The notes under the pieces are model-generated. The model ran no database searches, was not told where the DNA came from, and saw nothing but the letters and a program-made list of their open reading frames with translations. DNA of 64,000 nt from positions 1 to 64,000 of the forward strand of contig NZ_LBCQ02000005.1 in the NCBI RefSeq assembly GCF_001014615.2. The letters run 5' to 3'. This document shows, piece by piece, positions 1-8,513 of the stretch; within the stretch, counting starts at the first letter, position 1, and each line of letters opens with the position of its first letter. The position numbers were made by a program, and so were the translations under genes. The stretch comes from Aquamicrobium sp. LC103. Its GTDB lineage: Bacteria; Pseudomonadota; Alphaproteobacteria; Rhizobiales; Rhizobiaceae.

Positions 1-1
1 C

Positions 2-2692
2 CTCGGCGCAAGGGGCATCATAAACTACGCAGGAACACAAAAGACAAACCCGGCCAATCAACCAATCCGCCTCAATCCAAACGAAGCCGCAAACAATGGG
101 GCGACATCGGAAGAGGCGAGCCGGACGTCTTCCGCCGACGATCCGCACATTTCCCTCAGCCGGCAGACCGCCCACCCGAGGGATGGCGACCCGATAATCG
201 TCCCGGCGACGGACCACTCGGTACGACTCGCAAGAGATCCGGAAACGGGCGAATGGGCCAGCTTCCCGCTGGCAGGCGATGACCCCCTCTCCATGACTGC
301 CGCGACGGACAATCCACCGCGCCTCGTCTGGGACCCGCAAACGCGTAGCTTGAGCGGCATGCCGGAAGCGGACACCAGCAGCTATGCCTACACCAGCGGA
401 AAGGATCCCAGGACGCCATCCGCCTATCTGGAGAAGGGCCCGGACGGTAATGACCTGAAACTCACGCCCGAGCAGATGCTAGCCAGGTACGAGGCGGAAA
501 GAAGTTACTATTCGGGCCGCGAATTGGCCGAACGCTACGGCCCCGATGGCGTTCACCTGCCGCGCACGCCGCTTCGCGAGGTTTTGCCCGACTTTCGTGT
601 CGGCTTCACCTTCCGCGTTCGGCTGAATACCGGTCAGGCTTTCGACATCGGCTCGCCGACCGTGGCGGCCGTCGGCTTCGGCGTCGGCACCAAGACCGAT
701 TTCGGCATGATCGGCTGGTCGGTCGTCGACAGCTTCAGCCAGCGCAGCCTGACGCCGTTGAAGGATGCGCTGGGCACGCACGGCGTGGTTTCCTATCGTG
801 CCCGCGAATATCGAAACATCACCGGGCTTCAGGCCGGCGTGTGGCCGATTTCCGAACAGACTGCTTTCCCGGTCCGTGCCAGAGACCTGGCGGCGCAGGC
901 AAGCCAGGGCGTGTTCGGCGATCGCAGCGGCTATGACGCGAAACCGCATGACGCCACGATCGTCGGATTGACGCCGGACGGCGATGGCACCGTCATCGAG
1001 ATGACCTATTCGCCGTCGCTGAGGGCGGAGGAGGTCACGCTTGCCCCGGGCCAGCACGATTTCTTCGGCGTGCCCGCCGAAAACGGCGCCGGCCACGTCA
1101 GGCTGGAAGGCGCGCTTCCGTTCGATCGCGTCATGACCGAAACCAAGGCCGGCCTGCGCCTGCCCGTCGTTGCCGCCCATGTCGACGCGGTCGACCAGCT
1201 TCCCCGGATAGGGGCTGAAATGCGACCGGAACTCCCCGTGAAGGACACGCTGCAGCCGGGTGACATCGTCGCCAGGCAGACTTACGACCAGATCCAGTCC
1301 GGCCTCGGCTCGATCAGGCTGAAGATCCAGTTCACCCTGAAGGATTCGACCAAGGCGTCGGAACTCGTTGCCGCGCTGGGGGAGGGCGGAGACGTTAGCG
1401 CGATCCGGAATCTCGTCGAAGCCGGCCATATCGATCGCTCGAACACGCTGTCGTTCGCCGATGAACCGACGCAGAGCGGCATGCGGCTCTCGGCCGTGCC
1501 GGGCAAGGCACCCTTCTCGGACATCATGCTTTTGACCGGCGAGACGGTACGCGTCGTCAATCCCGAGGCCATGCTGGTCGATATCATCTTCAACGACCGC
1601 CACAGGCTGGCCGGCCCGCTGACGTTCAATCCCGACAGAATGGCGACCTCGCTTGCTTACAAGGTGAAAACGACGGTGCAATCTTGGCTGCCTTCGCGTT
1701 TCAGCCCTGAAGGCGCATCGCAGCCGCGCTACATGCCGAGCGCCGGCAATATCTACAGGAACCTTTATGGCGCCGATGGCACGCCGGCGACGCGATACAC
1801 CTTCTCATTGTCTACACCGCCGCTGCCGGCGGGTGTGCTGGCATTCAGCGCCGAAGTCAGGATCCAGTACAAATCCAAGGCCGCCAAGGTCGCGCGGTCG
1901 GTCGCCAGGAATGAAACCGCAACGCTGACCTTCGAGCGCGCCGGCGGACAAAACGAGCAATTGACGGTGCCTGCTTGGCTGGCACGTGCCGTGGAAACCT
2001 CGCGCGACGGAGCCGCGACGGGCATCCCGAAGGGCGGCAGGGCCTCGCTGGAAACGTTGCTTGGCGACTTGGAGAAGACTGCCCGGCCCGACCAGCTTGC
2101 GGCGATATCACGGTTCCGCACGGAATTTGGCCCATCGATCATCGATGGCGGTTTCATGCGCCGGAACGTTGCGGATGGGGTCATGACCCTGCTTTCATCG
2201 CAGGTCGGCGGGCGCCGGATCGGCCCGATGCAGATACGGGACGAAAATGGGCAATTCGTTACAGCGACCCGCTATGGACTGCTGCCCGGGAGCGCGGAGA
2301 ATGTCTACGTGCCTCAAGCCGACGCCCCGCATGCGCGCGGCGACGAGCCGGAATTGGCGCACAAATCGCATATTCTGTACGTCGACGCTGCGACGGGGGT
2401 GCGCTACGTGCTGCCATGGGTGCGAGGCGCCTCCATGGACCATGCTTCCGGCCATTCGGCGCCGAAGGAGGACACTCTTCATCCGGATGGCCGAACGGGA
2501 GCGCGCACGAACCCGGGCCTGGAGCGGGACGGACACCATTGGGTCGAGGCCCGGGATGGCGACAGCATAGGTCATATCGCCAGGGCCCACTTCGCCGACG
2601 TGACGGAAACCGTCGTGCTCAACATGGAGCACATCGCCAGCCCCCATCTGATACGATCCGGCGATCGCATCTATCTGCCGAGGATGCATTGA
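2..2692 (+). CDS. Large protein of unknown function with C-terminal LysM-like segment (5' end outside window)
   Basis: The frame is open from base 2 to the TGA at 2690-2692, so the gene begins left of the window and at least 896 codons are visible. The methionine at 293 is internal: the preceding 97 codons are in frame and have no stop. I do not recognise the bulk of the protein. It has no transmembrane segment and reads as a soluble, Pro/Gly/Asp-rich, beta-rich chain. The last ~50 residues (WVEARDGDSIGHIA, then NMEHIASPHLIRSGDRIYLP) match the pattern of a LysM domain, which binds peptidoglycan or chitin-type glycans. That suggests a cell-surface, secreted or phage/toxin-like protein, but this is inference. 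The next gene is convergent on the minus strand. High confidence that it is coding, low confidence on role. Confidence 0.75.
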   Translation, partial: LGARGIINYAGTQKTNPANQPIRLNPNEAANNGATSEEASRTSSADDPHISLSRQTAHPRDGDPIIVPATDHSVRLARDPETGEWASFPLAGDDPLSMTAATDNPPRLVWDPQTRSLSGMPEADTSSYAYTSGKDPRTPSAYLEKGPDGNDLKLTPEQMLARYEAERSYYSGRELAERYGPDGVHLPRTPLREVLPDFRVGFTFRVRLNTGQAFDIGSPTVAAVGFGVGTKTDFGMIGWSVVDSFSQRSLTPLKDALGTHGVVSYRAREYRNITGLQAGVWPISEQTAFPVRARDLAAQASQGVFGDRSGYDAKPHDATIVGLTPDGDGTVIEMTYSPSLRAEEVTLAPGQHDFFGVPAENGAGHVRLEGALPFDRVMTETKAGLRLPVVAAHVDAVDQLPRIGAEMRPELPVKDTLQPGDIVARQTYDQIQSGLGSIRLKIQFTLKDSTKASELVAALGEGGDVSAIRNLVEAGHIDRSNTLSFADEPTQSGMRLSAVPGKAPFSDIMLLTGETVRVVNPEAMLVDIIFNDRHRLAGPLTFNPDRMATSLAYKVKTTVQSWLPSRFSPEGASQPRYMPSAGNIYRNLYGADGTPATRYTFSLSTPPLPAGVLAFSAEVRIQYKSKAAKVARSVARNETATLTFERAGGQNEQLTVPAWLARAVETSRDGAATGIPKGGRASLETLLGDLEKTARPDQLAAISRFRTEFGPSIIDGGFMRRNVADGVMTLLSSQVGGRRIGPMQIRDENGQFVTATRYGLLPGSAENVYVPQADAPHARGDEPELAHKSHILYVDAATGVRYVLPWVRGASMDHASGHSAPKEDTLHPDGRTGARTNPGLERDGHHWVEARDGDSIGHIARAHFADVTETVVLNMEHIASPHLIRSGDRIYLPRMH

Positions 2693-2824
2693 AAACATGC
2701 GCAACCCGGACAAACGGCCATGTCGACGGGTGGCGTGCGCCTTGCACTGCTTCCTCCACGCGCGAGACGAGATCGACATTCACCGAGCCGAAGGCCGGAA
2801 TTGTCTTGCCGTTCCATTTGCGAA

Positions 2825-2850
2825 GGGGCGGCGTTTTCGACCGCCGCCCC
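2825..2850 (-). terminator. Candidate rho-independent terminator of the ABC transporter operon
   Basis: A 9-bp perfect GC stem (GGGGCGGCG at 2825-2833 paired with CGCCGCCCC at 2842-2850) encloses an 8-nt loop. It lies 12 bp past the stop of the binding-protein gene on the minus strand. The following T tract is poor, so strength is uncertain. It could also serve the convergent gene ending at 2692. Confidence 0.55.
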
Positions 2851-2862
2851 GAACCAAAGGAC

Positions 2863-3654
2863 CTACTTCAGCATTTCGTCGGGAAGCGGCGCGCCGTGGT
2901 GCTTCTCGTAGATTTCATTCAATTTGCCGCTGGCGAGATTAGCCTCGATCCACTCGTTCAGCTTGGCGAGCAGCTCCGGCTCGTTCTTGCGCACGCCTAT
3001 GGCGAGATCGAAGGTGCGGATCGTGAATTTAGGCTCGAAAGCCCGCTCCGCGCTTCGCTCGCGTATCTGGTTCACGACCGTCTCGGAGGTTGCGACCATC
3101 TGCGCCTGCCCGCTGACGGCCGCCGTCACCATCGTGGCGTCGTCGTCGTAGCGTGCGACCGTGAAGCCGTGCTCGGATGCCATCGCCGTCAGTTCGCTGT
3201 CCTGGGTCGTGCCGCGCGTCACCGTCACGGTCGCGCCGCGCAGATCGTCCCAGCCGGAGATGTCGGCCGCGGCCGGCGCGCCGAGTACGGAGCGTAGGGC
3301 GGCGTAGGGCGCTGAGAAGTCGATAACCTGCGCCCGCTCCGGCGTCACCGACAGGGTCGAGATGACGATATCCGCCTTGTTAGTCTGCAGGTTGGGGATG
3401 CGGGTCGCGCCGGTCGTCTGTACGAACTCGAGTTCAAGTCCCCAATCCTCCGCCAGTAGCTTGGCAGTCTCGACATCCGACCCAATCGGCTGGAGATTGG
3501 CGTCCAGCATGCCTGAAGGCGGAATGGCGAGATCGGTGGATACGCGGATTTTGCCGGCGGCGATGATATCCTCATAGGCATCGGCGCTGGCCGGGGCTAC
3601 CAGCGTGAGGGTGCAGAGCGCCATGGCGGCGGCGAGTTTTTTCAGCATTCGCAT
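2863..3654 (-). CDS. ABC transporter substrate-binding protein, polar amino acid family (family 3)
   Basis: A 263-residue periplasmic solute-binding protein that delivers ligand to the permease pair encoded just upstream. The N-terminus (MRMLKKLAAAMALCTLTLVAPASA) is a classic signal peptide, followed by the family 3 fold: IRVSTDLAIPPSG, then SDVETAKLLAEDWG and ADIVISTLSVTPERAQVIDFSAPY, a signature typical of polar amino acid binding proteins. I chose the ATG at 3654 rather than the in-frame ATG at 3681 because GGGAGG sits 7 nt before it and the signal peptide then starts cleanly. It is the last gene of the seven-gene operon, 38 bp after the ATPase gene, with a hairpin downstream. The ligand cannot be read from sequence. 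The flanking dehydrogenase and isomerase suggest an amino acid, sugar acid or hydroxy acid derivative. Confidence 0.9.
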   Translation of the reverse strand: MRMLKKLAAAMALCTLTLVAPASADAYEDIIAAGKIRVSTDLAIPPSGMLDANLQPIGSDVETAKLLAEDWGLELEFVQTTGATRIPNLQTNKADIVISTLSVTPERAQVIDFSAPYAALRSVLGAPAAADISGWDDLRGATVTVTRGTTQDSELTAMASEHGFTVARYDDDATMVTAAVSGQAQMVATSETVVNQIRERSAERAFEPKFTIRTFDLAIGVRKNEPELLAKLNEWIEANLASGKLNEIYEKHHGAPLPDEMLK

Positions 3655-3692
3655 TTGGTTTCCTCCCTGTGGATTGAGCATGCTTGGTTTCT

Positions 3693-4418
3693 TCAGAGAT
3701 CGTTCGAGACGAACTCGCGCAGTTCCGGGGTTGACGGATTGGTGAGAATGTCGGCCGAGCCGGCCTCGTGAACGAGGCCTTCGTGCATGAAAACGACCTG
3801 ATCGGCGACGCGGCGGGCAAAGCCCATCTCGTGCGTCACCATGATCATGGTCATGCCGGAGGCGGCGAGCGCCTCAATGACCTTGAGTACCTCCCCGGTC
3901 AGCTTGGGATCGAGCGCGGAGGTCACCTCGTCGAAGAGCATGACCTTCGGCTCCATCGCGAGCGACCGCGCGATCGCGGCGCGCTGCTGCTGCCCGCCGG
4001 AGAGCTGCTCGGGATAGTTGTCGGCCTTCTCGGCGAGGCCGACCTTTTGCAGCGACTGCATGGCGATCTCGTCCGCGGCGCGCCGATCCAGCTTCTTCAC
4101 CGAGCGCGGGGCGAGCGTGACGTTTTCCTTGATCGTCAGATGCGGAAACAGGTTGTAGCTCTGGAAAACGATGCCGACATCGAGACGCAGCCGCCGAAGG
4201 TCGAGCCCGGGATCGTGGACCATATGGCCGCAGACTTCGATCTCGCCGCTGTCGACGATCTCCAGCCGGTCGATGCAACGCAGCGCCGTGCTCTTGCCCG
4301 AGCCGCTGGCTCCGATGAGCGCGAGCACCTCTCCCTTGGCGACCGCGAAAGAGACGCCGTGCAGGACCGGCAGCGAACCGAAGCTCTTTTTGACGTTTTT
4401 CAGAACGACGACGGACAT
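3693..4418 (-). CDS. Polar amino acid ABC transporter ATP-binding protein
   Basis: The ATPase subunit (241 aa) that powers import through the two permeases encoded before it. The Walker A motif GASGSGKST is near residue 36. The signature motif LSGGQQQRAAIARSL, Walker B VMLFDEVTSALD and switch histidine (MVTHEMGF) are all intact. Length and sequence are those of the GlnQ/HisP/OccP class. The start is supported by GGAG six nt upstream. It lies 25 bp after the permease gene and 38 bp before the binding-protein gene in one transcription unit. Confidence 0.93.
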   Translation of the reverse strand: MSVVVLKNVKKSFGSLPVLHGVSFAVAKGEVLALIGASGSGKSTALRCIDRLEIVDSGEIEVCGHMVHDPGLDLRRLRLDVGIVFQSYNLFPHLTIKENVTLAPRSVKKLDRRAADEIAMQSLQKVGLAEKADNYPEQLSGGQQQRAAIARSLAMEPKVMLFDEVTSALDPKLTGEVLKVIEALAASGMTMIMVTHEMGFARRVADQVVFMHEGLVHEAGSADILTNPSTPELREFVSNDL

Positions 4419-4443
4419 TGAAGTCTCCGGGACTGTGGCGTCC

Positions 4444-5118
4444 TCAAGCGGACGCGGCCTTCAGGGTGCGAAGCCGGGCGGCGCCGGTGCGCTCGAGGCG
4501 CTTGCTGAGGGCGGAAACGGGGAAGCAGAGGCAGAAGTAGAGGAGTGCGACGATCATGTAGATCGCGAAAGGCTCGAAGATCGAATTGTTGATGAGCTGC
4601 CCGGCGCGGGCCAGTTCCACGAAGCCGACCACAGACGCGAGTGAGGTGTTCTTGATGATCTGTACCGAGAAACCGACGGTCGGCGGCGTGGCGATCCGCA
4701 CCGCTTGCGGCAGGATCACCTTGAACATGCGCTGGACGCGCGACAGCGCTAGGCATTCCGCCGCTTCCCATTGCGCCTTCGGCACGGATTCAATGCAGCC
4801 GCGCCAGATTTCGCCGAGATAGGCGCTGACATAGATCGTCAGCGACAGGGCGGCGGCAAAAAGCGGAGTGATCGAGAAGCCGAGCGTCGGCAGGCCGAAG
4901 AAGGTCAGGAACAGGATCACCAGGAGAGGCGTGCCCTGGATGAGCTGAACATAGGCGCTGGAGAGGATGCGGAGCACCTTGATCGGCGACGTGCGACCGA
5001 GCGCGACGACGAAGCCCCCGAGCCCGCCGCCGGCGAACGCCAGGAGCGAGAGCACCAGCGTCCACATCGCGCCGTTGAGCAGGAAGACGAGGTGCCCGGA
5101 ATTGATGGCGGTGTTCAT
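4444..5118 (-). CDS. Polar amino acid ABC transporter permease (HisM/GlnP class)
   Basis: An inner-membrane permease of 224 residues with about five hydrophobic segments. The EAA loop (WEAAECLALSRVQRMFKVILPQA) contacts the ATPase. It pairs with the neighbouring permease as the usual heterodimer of family 3 amino acid importers. AAAGGA lies five nt before the ATG. It sits between the other permease (16-bp gap) and the ATPase (25-bp gap). Confidence 0.9.
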   Translation of the reverse strand: MNTAINSGHLVFLLNGAMWTLVLSLLAFAGGGLGGFVVALGRTSPIKVLRILSSAYVQLIQGTPLLVILFLTFFGLPTLGFSITPLFAAALSLTIYVSAYLGEIWRGCIESVPKAQWEAAECLALSRVQRMFKVILPQAVRIATPPTVGFSVQIIKNTSLASVVGFVELARAGQLINNSIFEPFAIYMIVALLYFCLCFPVSALSKRLERTGAARLRTLKAASA

Positions 5119-5134
5119 TGCCGTCCTTTCCCCC

Positions 5135-5812
5135 TCAAAGATTGGTGCCGAGGCGCCGGCGGCGCGGGAAGACGGCGAGGCCGAACGCCCAGAACACGAC
5201 GCGCATCGCCAGCGACAGCGCGAGATAGATCAGCGCGACGACGATGTAGGTCTCGAACGGGCGGTAGGTCTCGGACTGGATAAAGTTCGCCGCGGCCGTC
5301 AGCTCTTCCGCCGATATCTGCGAGGTGACCGAGGAAGCGAGCATCAGGAGGATGAACTGGCTGGTCAGCGAGGGATAAACGCGTTCCATCGCCGGGCGCA
5401 GGGCCACGTGCCAATAGGTCTGGGTGCGCGACAGGCCGAGGCATTCGCCGGCCTCCCATTGGCCCGGATGGATTGCGTCGAAGCCTGCGCGCATGATCTC
5501 GGCGGTGTAAGCCCCGACATTGATTGTCAGGGCGATGATCGCCACCGTCACGGCCGAGAAGGAGAAGCCGAGGCTCGACAAGCCAAAATAGACGACGAAG
5601 ATCTGAACGAGGAACGGCGTGTTGCGGATCGCCTCGATATAGACCGAAGCGACCCACCGCAGCGCCGACACGTCGGAGCGCCGCGCTATCGCGCAGAGCG
5701 TGCCGATGAGGAACCCCGTCAACGTTGTCACGGCCGCGAGCTGCACCGTGAGCGCGAGCCCGTCGAGCAGCATCTGCCAGCGGGCAAGGATGGCCGTGAA
5801 ATCGAGAGTCAT
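5135..5812 (-). CDS. Polar amino acid ABC transporter permease (HisQ/GlnP class)
   Basis: The second permease (225 aa) of the same importer. It has an N-terminal hydrophobic helix, the EAA-type loop WEAGECLGLSRTQTYWHVALRPA and about five membrane segments. The ATG at 5812 is chosen because it forms an ATGA overlap with the stop of the dehydrogenase gene (stop at 5809-5811) and gives the usual family length. The open frame continues ~117 codons further upstream, but that part is low-complexity Arg-rich and is the shadow of the dehydrogenase gene. Confidence 0.88.
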   Translation of the reverse strand: MTLDFTAILARWQMLLDGLALTVQLAAVTTLTGFLIGTLCAIARRSDVSALRWVASVYIEAIRNTPFLVQIFVVYFGLSSLGFSFSAVTVAIIALTINVGAYTAEIMRAGFDAIHPGQWEAGECLGLSRTQTYWHVALRPAMERVYPSLTSQFILLMLASSVTSQISAEELTAAANFIQSETYRPFETYIVVALIYLALSLAMRVVFWAFGLAVFPRRRRLGTNL

Positions 5813-6735
5813 TCCGCGGCATCCCGCGTGACGCGGCCGCGGACCTGGCCGCTCATTCGGTCGTAGACGCGGAACAGCGCCTGGTTGCCGTTCGACCCTT
5901 CGCCGTGCGCGCGCGCCTCGATGTATTGCGAGGTGACGAGCGAGGTGCCGGGCAAGGGAACGTTCTCGTGCTGTGCCATCTCGAGAACGAGACGCAGGTC
6001 CTTGAACATCAGATCGATGCGGAAGCCCGCGCTGTCGTCGCCCTCGATCATCGCGGGGCCGAGCTTCTCGAGCATCCAGGAATTGGCCGAGCCGCCCAGC
6101 AGCACTTCGCGCATCTGGGAGAGGTCGACGCCGCAGGCTCGACCGAGCGCCAGGGCCTCGCATATTGCCTGCAGGTTGATGCCGCAGATGAGCTGGTTGC
6201 AGAGCTTGACGGTCTGGCCGGCGCCGGACGCGCCGACGTGATTGATCGTCGTGCCCATCGCCTCCAGAACGGGACGCGCCTGCCGCACCGCATTGGCGTC
6301 GCCGCCGACCATGATCGACAGCGTGCCGCTCTTGGCCCCGACCGGACCGCCGGACACCGGCGCGTCGAGCAAGGCGATGCCCGCCTCGGCGAGATCCGCA
6401 GCGAGTCGGCGCGTCGCTTGCGGCGAGATCGTGCTCATGTCGACGACGAGCCGGCCCTCCGGCGGATGCGCGAGGAGGCCGTCCGGACCGCGAATGACCT
6501 CCTCGACCTGAGGGGTGTCCGGGAGCATCGTGACGACCACGTCGGCCTCGCCGACCGCTTCGGGTAGTGATGCGGCCGGGGACGCGCCGAAGGCCAGGCA
6601 GGCCTCGGCGGCCGCTGGTATCACGTCAAAGACGCGCACGTCGAAGCCGGCCTCCACGAGGTTGCGGGCCATCTCGCGGCCCATCACGCCGAGGCCGACA
6701 AAGCCGACGACACCCTTCTGTGTCTGGTCACTCAT
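5809..6735 (-). CDS. NAD(P)-dependent beta-hydroxyacid dehydrogenase (3-hydroxyisobutyrate / tartronate-semialdehyde reductase family)
   Basis: A 308-residue oxidoreductase of the beta-hydroxyacid dehydrogenase family, which interconverts a hydroxy acid and its semialdehyde with NAD(P). It has the Rossmann motif GFVGLGVMG near the N-terminus, the substrate-binding signature DAPVSGGPVGAKSG and the catalytic-lysine segment GASGAGQTVKLCNQ. I use the ATG at 6735, preceded by GGGAGGAG, because it begins just before the Rossmann strand; the open frame upstream to 6900 is Arg-rich and non-family. It is translationally coupled (ATGA) to the permease gene. Together with the isomerase this points to catabolism of the imported compound. 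The exact substrate is not identifiable. Confidence 0.88.
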   Translation of the reverse strand: MSDQTQKGVVGFVGLGVMGREMARNLVEAGFDVRVFDVIPAAAEACLAFGASPAASLPEAVGEADVVVTMLPDTPQVEEVIRGPDGLLAHPPEGRLVVDMSTISPQATRRLAADLAEAGIALLDAPVSGGPVGAKSGTLSIMVGGDANAVRQARPVLEAMGTTINHVGASGAGQTVKLCNQLICGINLQAICEALALGRACGVDLSQMREVLLGGSANSWMLEKLGPAMIEGDDSAGFRIDLMFKDLRLVLEMAQHENVPLPGTSLVTSQYIEARAHGEGSNGNQALFRVYDRMSGQVRGRVTRDAAE

Positions 6736-6761
6736 CTGGTCTGCTCCTCCCACTCGCCGCT

Positions 6762-7211
6762 TCAGCCGGCGTTCTCGAGGTCGGCGAGCTTCTCGACGCG
6801 ACGCACGAAATCGGCGTCGTCGCGGTCGAAGTTCGCGGCGAGATAGGATTCGACGAGGTCGCGCGCGAGCCACGAACCGACGATCTGCGCGCCGATGCAC
6901 ATCACGTTGACGTCGTCGTGTTCGACGGACTGGTGCGCCGAATGCACGTCATGGCAGACGGCGGCTCGGATGCCGCGGATCTTGTTGGCCGCGATCGAAG
7001 CACCGACCCCCGTGCCGCAGATGAGCAGCCCGCGATCGGCCTCTCCGCTGCGAACCTTGTTGCAGACGAGGCGCGCGATATCGGGAAAATCGACCGGATC
7101 GGGATCGAAGCTACCTACGTCGTCCACCTCGTGGCCACTCTCCTTCAGGAATGCGAGGATGCCCGCCTTCATCGGAAACCCTGCGTGGTCGCTGCCGATC
7201 ACGATCTTCAT
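6762..7211 (-). CDS. rpiB: RpiB/LacAB family sugar-phosphate isomerase
   Basis: A 149-residue aldose-ketose phosphate isomerase of the RpiB/LacAB family, the size expected for the family. The start MKIVIGSDHAG contains the phosphate-binding SDHAG. The catalytic cysteine lies in LICGTGVGASIAANK, and CHDVHSAHQSVEHDDVN follows as in RpiB. In operons like this, RpiB homologues often act on tetrose or pentose phosphates from sugar-acid or erythritol-type catabolism rather than in the housekeeping pentose pathway; that is an inference from context. It sits 11 bp after the regulator gene and 26 bp before the dehydrogenase gene. Confidence 0.92.
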   Translation of the reverse strand: MKIVIGSDHAGFPMKAGILAFLKESGHEVDDVGSFDPDPVDFPDIARLVCNKVRSGEADRGLLICGTGVGASIAANKIRGIRAAVCHDVHSAHQSVEHDDVNVMCIGAQIVGSWLARDLVESYLAANFDRDDADFVRRVEKLADLENAG

Positions 7212-7222
7212 TCACTCAACCC

Positions 7223-8008
7223 CTATTCCTGAATGTGCGGCGTTTGCGCCGATTGCACCGTTGCCGACTGCGGCAAGGCGTGACGCGCCGTGGCGCGGCG
7301 CCGGAAGTCGGCGCCGATTTCGAAATGCCGAGCCAGAAGCTCGTCGGCGCGCGATACGTCCTGCTCGACGATCGCCGCGAAGATCGAGCGGTGATGATCG
7401 ACCAGAAACTCCTCGATCCCGTCGATGCGGATGATCTGCTCGCGCCGTTCGCGGTGCGAACGCATCATCAATTCGGAGATCGAACCGTAGATACTCGCCA
7501 AGGTCGGCGAATGCGCCGCCTGGACGATCGCCTCGTGAAAGGCGAAGTCGGCCGCGGCGCCAGCGCTCGGATCGTGAATGGTTTCGGTAATGGTGGTGAG
7601 GGCGTCGGCCAGCCGATCGAAATCGCGTTGCGTCGCGCGTTGGCAGGCCAGTCGGATCGCCTGGTGCTCGATCGCAATTCGCGCCTGCATGATGTCGTCG
7701 ATGACGTCGGACTGCTGCGCGAGCGCGAAGGTGAAGAACTCACGCAACGTGGACACGTCCGGGCGTTTCACGACGGTGCCGACCCCATGGCGGATTTCAA
7801 CGATGCCGATCATCGACAGCGCTCGGAGCGCCTCGCGCACGACCGGCCGCGAGACATTGAGCCGGACCGCCAACTCACGCTCGGGCAGGAGGAAATCCCC
7901 AGTCTTGAGCTGCCCGGTGAGGAGTTGCTCGCGCAGGAACGACGAAATCTTCGCGTAGCCGCTGGAGGGCTCCTTAGTCTCTCGTCGAATTGTCGCCGTT
8001 GTGGTCAT
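7223..8008 (-). CDS. GntR family transcriptional regulator, FadR/FCD subfamily
   Basis: A 261-residue regulator and first gene of the seven-gene operon. The N-terminal winged helix (ISSFLREQLLTGQLKTGDFL, then LPERELAVRLNVSRPVVREALRAL) is followed by an all-helical FCD ligand-binding domain with conserved metal/effector residues (DFAFHEAIVQAAHSP, later VDHHRSIFAAI). A TGGT-N3-ACCA element lies 15 bp upstream of the start, as expected for autoregulation. It most likely represses the downstream transporter and catabolic genes until the substrate or a metabolite binds. No strong Shine-Dalgarno sequence is visible before this ATG. Confidence 0.92.
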   Translation of the reverse strand: MTTTATIRRETKEPSSGYAKISSFLREQLLTGQLKTGDFLLPERELAVRLNVSRPVVREALRALSMIGIVEIRHGVGTVVKRPDVSTLREFFTFALAQQSDVIDDIMQARIAIEHQAIRLACQRATQRDFDRLADALTTITETIHDPSAGAAADFAFHEAIVQAAHSPTLASIYGSISELMMRSHRERREQIIRIDGIEEFLVDHHRSIFAAIVEQDVSRADELLARHFEIGADFRRRATARHALPQSATVQSAQTPHIQE

Positions 8009-8022
8009 GCAGAGAACTTACC

Positions 8023-8035
8023 GTGGTCTTACCAC
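8023..8035. promoter_or_regulatory. Putative FadR-subfamily operator (GTGGT-N3-ACCAC)
   Basis: A perfect inverted repeat, GTGGTCTTACCAC, fits the FadR-subfamily consensus TNGT-N3-ACNA. It lies 15 bp upstream of the GntR-type regulator gene, so repressor bound there would block the operon promoter. Binding is inferred from motif and position only. Confidence 0.7.
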
Positions 8036-8513
8036 TTGTCAACCTCAAGCCTGTGGATTGTCAGATACCTGCGCGCTTACGGGGTGTTTTCGAGAGATCA
8101 TATCCGAGACCCATGCCGCTCCGGGCGGAGAGCGCGATGCTTCAGGTATCGACTGCGTGCATCAGTTGCGGCCTGACAGCGTGCGATAGTTGGCGCCGCG
8201 GCGCCATCTCCAGGCCGTGTTCGGGTTGGCGCGTAGAAGGGGCAGCCATTTCAAGATGGTAGCCAACCTCATCGCCGCGGCAACCGAACGATCCGCAGTC
8301 GAATGACAAACGTCGCTCCGACCTTCGTCGCACGCCAAGCCGAGGGTTCGAATTTACCTGTTAGGTGGACTGGAGGATGGCGGCTGCTCCAGGCAGCCAA
8401 CTCCTAGGCGGACGGGCGGCAAACCATCCACGCCCGCCATTTCCGAGAGGCACTTGCCAACTAGTTCGACCGCGCTTGGAAATAGGGAATCCGAGCCGCG
8501 GAAAGCTGCCATA
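8036..8513. other. Intergenic region without recognisable gene
   Basis: These 478 bp lie between the GntR operator and the stop of the metallo-beta-lactamase-fold gene. Short open frames occur on both strands, but none has a ribosome site or recognisable protein sequence. The only structure I noticed is a small 6-bp hairpin (GGCTGC/GCAGCC, 8382-8398) without a T tract. The promoter of the GntR operon should lie at its left end. Confidence 0.5.

Noticed and set aside
479-1681. 400-codon minus-strand open frame inside the left-edge gene
   Set aside because: The plus frame is open for the whole stretch and has protein-like composition; the antisense frame is His/Arg-rich shadow.
7990-8262. Small open frames in the 8.0-8.5 kb gap
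   Set aside because: No ribosome site, overlap with the GntR operator region, no recognisable protein.
8382-8398. Hairpin GGCTGC-TCCAG-GCAGCC as a terminator for the MBL gene
   Set aside because: Six-bp stem, no T tract and more than 110 bp past the stop; too weak to call.
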